Shown here in pieces: positions 1 through 4,459 of a stretch of 8,351 nucleotides of DNA. Source of the stretch: Candidatus Galligastranaerophilus intestinigallinarum (GTDB taxonomy: Bacteria > Cyanobacteriota > Vampirovibrionia > Gastranaerophilales > Gastranaerophilaceae); contig DVKW01000066.1 in assembly GCA_018715855.1 (NCBI GenBank), positions 1 through 8,351 of the forward strand, in the 5' to 3' direction. The notes under the pieces are model-generated. The model ran no database searches. It saw only the letters and a list, made by a program, of their open reading frames with translations, and was not told the origin of the DNA. Both the position numbers and the translations under genes were made by a program. The stretch's first letter is position 1. The number at the start of each line of letters is the position of its first letter.

Positions 1-558
1 GACACAGATACAGATTCTGTTCCTGACTCAGATACAGACAGCCCGAATCCCGATCCGCCTGTAGATACAGATACTGACTCAATCCCAGATACGGATACCG
101 ATTCAATACCTGACACCGACACGGATTCTATCCCTGATACAGATACGGATTCAATTCCTGATACGGATACAGATTCAATCCCAGATACCGATACGGATTC
201 GATACCTGATACGGATACTGACTCAATTCCAGATACGGATACTGATTCAATTCCGGATACTGATACAGACACAGATACAGATTCTGTTCCTGACTCAGAT
301 ACAGACAGCCCGAATCCCGATCCGCCTGTAGATACAGACACGGATTCTATCCCTGATACCGATACAGATTCAATACCAGATACTGATACCGATTCAATAC
401 CTGATACTGATACCGATTCAATACCTGATACAGACACGGATTCTATCCCTGATACAGATACAGATTCAATCCCTGATACGGATACGGATTCAATCCCTGA
501 TACTGATACAGACACGGATTCAATACCTGACACAGATACAGACTCTGTTCCTGACTCA
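1..558 (+). repeat. 24-bp coding tandem repeat (DTDTDSIP octads)
   Basis: Two runs of perfect DTDTDSIP octads, eight at about 64-255 and seven at about 331-498, are separated and flanked by variant blocks (DTDTDSVP, and a DSDTDSPNPDPPV spacer seen twice). Most copies differ at synonymous third positions (GAT/GAC; ACA/ACT/ACC/ACG), so the peptide is conserved more than the DNA. Some neighbours are nevertheless identical, for example the 24-bp units 379-402 and 403-426. Every unit is a multiple of three, so copy-number change would alter length without breaking the frame. Confidence 0.95.
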
Positions 559-1251
559 GAAGGTGAAGAAGACTGTCCTCCTGAAGATGAAGTTATTCCC
601 GATATGGATGGCGGCCTAACAGAAGATACAACTACACCTGATTCAGGCAACACAGGCGAAACAACACCTGATTCAGGCAACACAGGTGAAACTACACCTG
701 ATGTACCTTGCGAAGATGAAGATGCAGTTGCACCTGAACAAACAGTAGTAGTAACTCCTGAACAAACTCCTGCTGAACAAGCTCCTACACAAGAAACTGC
801 ACCGGCTGAACAAACTCCTGCTGAACAAGCTCCAGCGCAAGAAACCGCACCTGTTGAACAGACACCTGCGCAAGATCAAGCGCCCGAGCAGCAGCAAGAT
901 GAAGCACCCGCACAAGTTGTAGAGACGTACTCTGAACCAGTTCAAGAATCAACACCCGCACCAGAACCTGAACCAGTTCAAGAATCAACTCCGGCACCTG
1001 AACCAGTTCAAGAATCAACTCCGGCACCTGAACCCGTTCAAGAGTCAACTCCGGCACCTGAACCCGTTCAAGAATCAACACCTGAACCTGAACCCGTTCA
1101 AGAATCAACTCCGGCACCTGAACCCGTTCAAGAGTCAACACCCGCACCTGAACCTGAACCAGTTCAAGAATCAGCACCGGAACCGGCACCTGCACCTGCA
1201 GAAACAAATAATGAAGTAAGCGGTGAGGATTATTCAGACCTTGACTGGTAA
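1..1251 (+). CDS. C-terminal part of a large Asp/Thr- and Pro/Glu-rich repeat protein (5' truncated)
   Basis: The frame is open from the first base to a TAA at 1249-1251, so at least 416 residues are present and the true start lies outside the window. The internal ATG at 604 is not a credible start, because the acidic repeats read straight through it. In order there are: about 185 residues of DTDTDSIP-type octads; a short acidic linker with one Cys; two TTPDSGNTGE units; a linker with a second Cys; about 40 residues of 16-residue PAEQ/PAQE units; eight EPVQES-type decads; and a short tail ending DYSDLDW. No membrane segment, LPXTG-like signal or other C-terminal anchor is visible. The composition suggests an extended, unfolded stalk or linker of a secreted or surface protein. 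Alternating Asp recalls calcium-binding acidic repeats, but this is inference. The function is not recognised. The reading frame is certain, the role is not. Confidence 0.85.
   Translation, partial: DTDTDSVPDSDTDSPNPDPPVDTDTDSIPDTDTDSIPDTDTDSIPDTDTDSIPDTDTDSIPDTDTDSIPDTDTDSIPDTDTDSIPDTDTDTDTDSVPDSDTDSPNPDPPVDTDTDSIPDTDTDSIPDTDTDSIPDTDTDSIPDTDTDSIPDTDTDSIPDTDTDSIPDTDTDTDSIPDTDTDSVPDSEGEEDCPPEDEVIPDMDGGLTEDTTTPDSGNTGETTPDSGNTGETTPDVPCEDEDAVAPEQTVVVTPEQTPAEQAPTQETAPAEQTPAEQAPAQETAPVEQTPAQDQAPEQQQDEAPAQVVETYSEPVQESTPAPEPEPVQESTPAPEPVQESTPAPEPVQESTPAPEPVQESTPEPEPVQESTPAPEPVQESTPAPEPEPVQESAPEPAPAPAETNNEVSGEDYSDLDW
268..338 (+). repeat. Second copy of a perfect 71-bp internal duplication (first copy 1-71)
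   Basis: Bases 268-338 match bases 1-71 exactly and diverge at the next base (T at 72, C at 339). The offset is 267 bp, a whole number of codons. The duplicated piece encodes the variant octad DTDTDSVP plus the DSDTDSPNPDPPV spacer. Exact identity, among octads that otherwise differ at silent sites, points to a recent duplication or gene conversion of a larger repeat module. The first copy touches the window edge, so the duplicated block may be longer. Confidence 0.9.
631..701 (+). repeat. 30-bp coding direct repeat (TTPDSGNTGE), two copies plus a partial third
   Basis: Units 631-660 and 661-690 differ at only a few third positions, and a partial third unit (TTPD) starts at 691. They encode a Thr/Gly/Asn linker between the acidic octads and the Pro/Glu region of the same protein. 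Confidence 0.9.
766..885 (+). repeat. 48-bp coding tandem repeat (TPAEQAP-QETAP-EQ units)
   Basis: Two 16-codon units at 766-813 and 814-861 encode TPAEQAPTQETAPAEQ and TPAEQAPAQETAPVEQ. A degenerate third unit (TPAQDQAP) follows at 862-885. The Pro/Ala/Glu/Gln composition predicts an extended, flexible chain. Confidence 0.85.
934..1185 (+). repeat. 30-bp coding tandem repeat (EPVQESTPAP decads), eight copies
   Basis: There are eight EPVQES cores, mostly as EPVQESTPAP. Two copies carry an extra EP dipeptide and the last is EPVQESAPEP. Several neighbouring units are nearly identical at the DNA level, so this part may vary in copy number between strains. The extra dipeptides add six bases and keep the frame. 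Pro/Glu repeats of this kind often form rigid extended spacers across cell envelopes; that role is inferred. Confidence 0.92.
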
Positions 1252-1273
1252 TACAAATTAATAAAACTTTATT

Positions 1274-1307
1274 AATAAAGGCGCAAAATCATCTTTGCGC
1301 CTTTATT
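1274..1307 (+). terminator. Perfect 14-bp hairpin, probable terminator of the repeat-protein gene
   Basis: Left arm 1274-1287 pairs perfectly with right arm 1294-1307 around a 6-nt loop (1288-1293). The GGCGC/GCGCC core is flanked by A/T pairs. It begins 22 bp after the stop of the repeat-protein gene. No clean U-tract follows on the plus strand: the T-rich part lies within the right arm and the next bases are GTTGAC. Termination may therefore be imperfect, or the hairpin may mainly protect the 3' end. Confidence 0.7.
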
Positions 1308-1308
1308 G

Positions 1309-1337
1309 TTGACAATTTGAAACAAAAAAACTATTAT
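1309..1337 (+). promoter_or_regulatory. Consensus sigma70-type promoter of the small gene at 1344
   Basis: The -35 box TTGACA (1309-1314), a 17-bp spacer and the -10 box TATTAT (1332-1337) give a near-perfect promoter starting 2 bp after the hairpin. Six bases separate the -10 box from the ATG at 1344, so the expected +1 is the A of that ATG. The tRNA-Gln promoter at 2523-2551 has the same boxes and spacing. Confidence 0.75.
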
Positions 1338-1343
1338 AAGCTT

Positions 1344-1595
1344 ATGTTACCTGTTATAAGCGAAGAAACATTTTTAAATGTCATAGATGAAGTTACAGCT
1401 GATATTCAAAGCTGGAGAAAATCTATGATTCATTATATTAAAGAAGAAAACCCCGAAGTAAACAGTGCAATAATCGAGCTTGCAAACAAAACGGGTCTTG
1501 ACCCGAAAGCTGTTGCCACAGGTGCATATGCAATTTATAAAATGCTCGAAACGGCATTTGAAGAACAAACATTTACAATGCAGGATGATGAATAA
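1344..1595 (+). CDS. Small helical protein of unknown function (83 aa)
   Basis: From ATG 1344 this encodes 83 residues and stops at TAA 1593-1595. The frame also contains a TTG at 1317, but the promoter spans 1309-1337 and a transcript from it would not include that codon. A further in-frame ATG at 1425 has a GGAG motif (1414-1417) seven bases upstream and would give a 56-residue protein. The sequence looks mostly helical and mildly acidic, with no signal peptide or membrane segment; its second half (ELANKTGLDPKAVATGAYAI) resembles a small helical bundle. I do not recognise the family. It lies 97 bp upstream of the kinase gene on the same strand with no terminator between, so co-transcription is likely. 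That the gene is real is fairly secure; its start is less so. Confidence 0.7.
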   Translation: MLPVISEETFLNVIDEVTADIQSWRKSMIHYIKEENPEVNSAIIELANKTGLDPKAVATGAYAIYKMLETAFEEQTFTMQDDE

Positions 1596-1692
1596 AATTA
1601 ATGTTAATATTTGTTTAACAAACCGAATTTTAAACCACTTTTATTGTAGAATGTTTTTATACTTTGATTTAACGGAACAACAATTTTAGACA

Positions 1693-2526
1693 ATGCACCA
1701 ACAAGATACATATAAAGATATGCCCTTCATTGCAAAAATTCTCTACAATATTAGAGAAGTAATTGATTGGGATTCTAAGCAGAAACAGCCTTTAATATTA
1801 AGAATAAATGAGGCTTTTATTTTCAAAATTGCAAGAAAAGCGCTTTTAGAAGATGATTCAACATTTTTAATGTCTATAGCAGGAGAATCGGCCTCAGGTA
1901 AAACAACTCTTGTTAAAAACACCGCAAAAGCCTGTTTAAAATCTGATGCAAACGATTTTTACACTGTTGTTTGCTGTGATGATTATTATAAAGACGCTTC
2001 CAAAGAATTAAAAGAAGCAGGAAGTTATGAAGCATTGTTTGCATCGGGCTTCAGTTTTGATACGCCTGACGCTATTGATCTTCCTCTAATGAAAGAGCAT
2101 TTAATAGGCTTAAAACAAGGTAAAACAATTTATTCACCATACTATGACTTTGTTACCTGCGAAAGCAAGAAAGATTCGGTTGAAAAAAGACCTGCAAAAA
2201 TAATTTTAAATGAAGGTCTGTATGTCTTAAATGAAATTATGAGAGATATAGTAGATGTTAAAGTATACGTCTATACTCCGTTTGAAATTATTAAAGACAG
2301 ATGGTTTGCACGTGCCGCAAGCCGTGGAAAAGTTGGAAAAGCCGCTGCCATGCAATTCCATGATGTAAACCAAACAGCTTTCAGATATATTCGCCCCACA
2401 ATGGAAATTGCAGACATTGTGATTAACGGGCTTACAACCCAAGAATATATTGAAGAAGTGGCAAATAAATTAATATATGCCGTTACTTCCGTGTTAAAAG
2501 AAGTAAAATCTGCAAATAATATTTGA
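1693..2526 (+). CDS. Uridine-kinase-family P-loop kinase (divergent, 277 aa)
   Basis: The phosphoribulokinase/uridine kinase fold is clear: Walker A GESASGKT at residues 64-71, DDYYKD (96-101), FDTPDAID (122-129), YYDFV (150-154), EGLYVL (174-179), an Arg-rich lid RWFARAASRG (203-212), and the C-terminal RPTMEIADIVI stretch that matches Udk. Family members phosphorylate uridine or cytidine with a nucleoside triphosphate in the cytoplasm. At 277 residues it is longer than E. coli Udk (about 213) because some 55 residues precede the P-loop strand. Two substrate-side features differ: the position of the base-binding His after YDFVS reads Cys156, and the usual RDxxxRG lid reads RAASRG. The substrate is therefore uncertain, and I withhold the udk symbol. 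No Shine-Dalgarno precedes ATG 1693. The stop codon TGA (2524-2526) lies inside the tRNA promoter. Confidence 0.8.
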   Translation: MHQQDTYKDMPFIAKILYNIREVIDWDSKQKQPLILRINEAFIFKIARKALLEDDSTFLMSIAGESASGKTTLVKNTAKACLKSDANDFYTVVCCDDYYKDASKELKEAGSYEALFASGFSFDTPDAIDLPLMKEHLIGLKQGKTIYSPYYDFVTCESKKDSVEKRPAKIILNEGLYVLNEIMRDIVDVKVYVYTPFEIIKDRWFARAASRGKVGKAAAMQFHDVNQTAFRYIRPTMEIADIVINGLTTQEYIEEVANKLIYAVTSVLKEVKSANNI

Positions 2527-2551
2527 CATGACATTTTGCTCATAATATTAT
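2523..2551 (+). promoter_or_regulatory. Consensus promoter of tRNA-Gln, overlapping the kinase stop codon
   Basis: TTGACA (2523-2528), a 17-bp spacer and TATTAT (2546-2551) predict a start near 2558 and a leader of about 12 nt before the tRNA. The kinase stop codon TGA (2524-2526) is part of the -35 hexamer. Confidence 0.8.
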
Positions 2552-2569
2552 ATATTTGTTCCCAATTAA

Positions 2570-2642
2570 TGGGGCGTCGCCAAGTGGTAAGGCACCTGGT
2601 TTTGGTCCAGGCATTTCGGAGGTTCGAATCCTTCCGCCCCAG
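2570..2642 (+). tRNA. tRNA-Gln, anticodon TTG
   Basis: The cloverleaf is complete. Acceptor arms TGGGGCG (2570-2576) and CGCCCCA (2635-2641) include the U1-A72 pair typical of tRNA-Gln, followed by discriminator G at 2642. The anticodon stem CCTGG/CCAGG encloses the loop TTTTGGT with anticodon TTG, reading CAA codons. The T arm is GGAGG-TTCGAAT-CCTTC with one G-T wobble. The 3' CCA is not encoded: TTTT follows the discriminator, so CCA must be added by nucleotidyltransferase. Position 34 is a U of the type thiolated by MnmA, which is encoded about 2 kb downstream. Confidence 0.97.
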
Positions 2643-2646
2643 TTTT

Positions 2647-2675
2647 AAACCCGCTAATTTGTTAGCGGGTTTTTT
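2647..2675 (+). terminator. Rho-independent terminator after tRNA-Gln
   Basis: Left arm 2647-2657 (AAACCCGCTAA) pairs with right arm 2662-2672 (TTAGCGGGTTT) around a TTTG loop, and a T-run covers 2670-2675. It begins four bases after the tRNA. Read on the minus strand it lies about 60 bp beyond the transglycosylase stop but has a poor U-tract, so it serves mainly the plus strand. Confidence 0.9.
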
Positions 2676-2730
2676 AATTTGTGTATAAATATATTATCAG
2701 TATAATACTTTTAGCTATATATTGTTAAAA

Positions 2731-3723
2731 CTAGCATAACTCATCAGTTAAATATTCAACAACTTCGGGGTAATCATCTACAATGCTTAAATTTCTGTAT
2801 TTTTCAAGGTAATCTTCCCCTTGTTTTGTAATATCATCAGCCCATGCGCCGTCATGGTAGCACCAAAAAACAGCATCCATAATATTTTCACCTGTCGGAA
2901 GCGGGGAATTTTCACTGTCTTTTTCTTTTTTGTCTTTTAAAAACCTGAGGTTTAAAATACAAGCGTCTAAATTGTCATAAGGGTTCATAACATCCAAAGA
3001 TTCTTCAAGCCCGTAATAATTGCTCAAATAATCAACAGTATCAGGCGTTAGCTGAAATGGGCCATAGGCCTGACCCGTATAGCTTACAAGGTAATTTCCA
3101 TCATCATCATAAATGTTTCCGTTAGATTCAATCCAAAGAACTTTTAGAACATCAATCGGGCTTATTTCACCGCCACCAAGGCTATCAACTCTTTCCTTAA
3201 TTAATTTAAGCCCGTCTTGCCCCAATTGGCCCGAAAAAGTATCAACGGCAGATAAAATTTTATCGCTTGCATCTTTTAAATTAGGGTTATTTTCCAATAA
3301 AGAATTAACTTCATCAAGCGGATTTACTTGAATTTCAACCTCTTGGAAATCGGGTGCTGTTTGAACTATTGAAGAAGGAGCAGTTGTATCAGATGTCGGT
3401 TTATCATTATTAAGCGAATAAGCAACCATTGTGCCAAAAGTGCTCAAGGTTGCAAGGCCAAGCGCAACACGTCTTCTAAACGCCTTTTTTCTTTGAATTT
3501 CTTTTTGCCTTCTTCTTTCCAGCCTTTGCCTTTTTTCTTCTTCTCTTACACGAGATTCAAATCTGTCTTTTGCAACAGGCTTTGTTTGTTTTTTAATTTC
3601 AATGTAGCTTCCATCATACGCATCATACAATTTAAAGGCATTTGACCTTTGAGAAGATGTGAAAGCAACGCTATTTGTAAAATTAAATCCGTTTAAATTA
3701 ATATCAGACAATCTAACCGCCAA
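2731..3723 (-). CDS. Membrane-anchored lytic transglycosylase (SLT-like, about 330 aa)
   Basis: The C-terminal half has lytic transglycosylase hallmarks: LWIESNG with the likely catalytic Glu199, YGPFQLTP (220-227), NPYDNLDACILNLRFL (247-262) and a late AVFWCYHDG motif (284-292). These enzymes cleave the MurNAc-GlcNAc bond of peptidoglycan with formation of 1,6-anhydroMurNAc. Residues 1-85 hold a polar segment and then a highly charged Arg/Glu/Lys stretch (about 50-85), predicted to be a cytoplasmic coiled coil. One membrane segment (about 86-104) and a Pro/Ser/Thr linker lead to the catalytic domain, giving a type II topology. The start is uncertain: TTG at 3721-3723 has no clear ribosome site and no in-frame ATG lies between it and the upstream stop; TTG at 3709-3711 is an alternative. 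The protein ends in Cys. It is divergent from the SGNH hydrolase gene. Confidence 0.82.
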   Translation of the reverse strand: MAVRLSDINLNGFNFTNSVAFTSSQRSNAFKLYDAYDGSYIEIKKQTKPVAKDRFESRVREEEKRQRLERRRQKEIQRKKAFRRRVALGLATLSTFGTMVAYSLNNDKPTSDTTAPSSIVQTAPDFQEVEIQVNPLDEVNSLLENNPNLKDASDKILSAVDTFSGQLGQDGLKLIKERVDSLGGGEISPIDVLKVLWIESNGNIYDDDGNYLVSYTGQAYGPFQLTPDTVDYLSNYYGLEESLDVMNPYDNLDACILNLRFLKDKKEKDSENSPLPTGENIMDAVFWCYHDGAWADDITKQGEDYLEKYRNLSIVDDYPEVVEYLTDELC

Positions 3724-3783
3724 TTTATGCTTATTTAATAGTCACAGGGGATATATTAATATAAAAATAATTAAAAATAAAAA

Positions 3784-3811
3784 TTGCCATAAATCTTTGA
3801 AAATATAAAAT
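3784..3811 (+). promoter_or_regulatory. Predicted promoter of the SGNH hydrolase gene
   Basis: TTGCCA (3784-3789), a 16-bp spacer and TAAAAT (3806-3811) each match the sigma70 boxes at five of six positions. Six bases separate the -10 box from ATG 3818, so the predicted +1 is the start codon. The 94-bp divergent region (3724-3817) must also carry the transglycosylase promoter; on the minus strand a TATTAA lies 11 bases before its TTG, without a clear -35 box. Confidence 0.55.
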
Positions 3812-3817
3812 AGAATT

Positions 3818-4432
3818 ATGAAAAAAATTTTATGCTTTGGCGATAGCAACACATTTGGTTTTAACCCCGAAAACGGAAAAAGATTTGATGAACAAACAAG
3901 ATGGGCAGGAAAGCTTAAAATTGCCCTGAAAAACAAATTTGAAGTTATTGAAAAAGGGGCAAATAACAGGTGCGGTTTTACCGAAAACAAAGAATCAACC
4001 GAACTTTCAGGCTTAATTGCCATAAAAAAATATCTTGAATTAAAGCCTGATATAATTATTTTAGCCGTTGGAATTAACGACCTTCAAAAAATTTATGATA
4101 ATGATGAAAAAGCAATATATACGGGGCTAAAAGCACTTGTAGAAGAAATTAAAAAAGAAAATAACCCGAATATAATTCTTTTGGTTCCCTCAGCTATAAA
4201 AGAAAACATTCTAAATAGCTTTTTTAATACGCTTTTTGATGAAAAATCAATTGAAAAATCAAAAAAACTTCCTGAAATATATCAAAAAATTGCAAAAGAA
4301 TTTGAGCTTGATTTAATAGATTTAAACAATATAGCAGAAACATCCTCAACAGACGGCCTTCATTATGATGCTGAAGGGCACAAAAAAATTGCAGACAAAC
4401 TAATTGAATTTATAAAAACAAAATTTGACTAA
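3818..4432 (+). CDS. Cytoplasmic SGNH/GDSL-family hydrolase (204 aa)
   Basis: The SGNH blocks are in order: block I CFGDSNTFG with nucleophile Ser10; block II around GANNR (47-51) with Gly47 and Asn50 as oxyanion-hole candidates; block III GIND (85-88) with Asn87; block V DGLHYD with Asp179 and His182 completing the triad. Family members hydrolyse esters or thioesters, including acetyl groups on sugars and lipid esters; the substrate here cannot be read from sequence. There is no signal peptide, so it should act in the cytoplasm. ATG 3818 has no Shine-Dalgarno and sits at the expected transcription start. mnmA follows after 27 bp with no terminator between, so the two may be co-transcribed. 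Confidence 0.88.
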   Translation: MKKILCFGDSNTFGFNPENGKRFDEQTRWAGKLKIALKNKFEVIEKGANNRCGFTENKESTELSGLIAIKKYLELKPDIIILAVGINDLQKIYDNDEKAIYTGLKALVEEIKKENNPNIILLVPSAIKENILNSFFNTLFDEKSIEKSKKLPEIYQKIAKEFELDLIDLNNIAETSSTDGLHYDAEGHKKIADKLIEFIKTKFD

Positions 4433-4453
4433 TTAACAAGCTTATAATTTAAT
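4425..4453 (+). promoter_or_regulatory. Possible internal promoter of mnmA
   Basis: TTGACT (4425-4430) lies 17 bp before TTTAAT (4448-4453), which ends six bases before ATG 4460. A perfect TATAAT at 4443-4448 is an alternative -10 box but has no well-spaced -35 box; it would give a leader of about five bases. The -35 box runs into the SGNH stop codon (TAA 4430-4432). In DNA this AT-rich such matches can arise by chance. Confidence 0.4.
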
Positions 4454-4459
4454 TTAATT

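Noticed and set aside
1..558. Regular short repeats that could suggest a CRISPR array
   Set aside because: The 24-bp units are contiguous with no unique spacers, vary mostly at third codon positions and stay in one open frame, so they are coding repeats.
604..606. ATG as the start of the repeat protein
   Set aside because: The same frame continues upstream to the window edge with conserved acidic repeats, so this is an internal Met.
673..1207. Minus-strand open frames over the Pro/Glu repeats
   Set aside because: They mirror the coding repeats and give low-complexity Leu/Val/Gln or Arg/Leu/Ser/Phe-rich peptides with no start signals.
1317..1319. TTG as the start of the small gene
   Set aside because: It lies between the -35 and -10 boxes of a near-perfect promoter and has no ribosome site, so a transcript from that promoter would not contain it.
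1611..1625. Palindrome TTTGTTTAACAAA before the kinase gene as an operator
   Set aside because: It is short and AT-rich, with no clear promoter around it, so it is well within chance for this composition.
1480..1689. Plus-strand frame overlapping the small gene and the following gap
   Set aside because: It is mostly out of frame within the small gene, lacks a ribosome site and has no recognisable protein features.
3742..4023. 93-residue minus-strand frame across the divergent region and the SGNH gene start
   Set aside because: It is antisense to a clear SGNH catalytic block and its sequence looks like a reverse-frame product.
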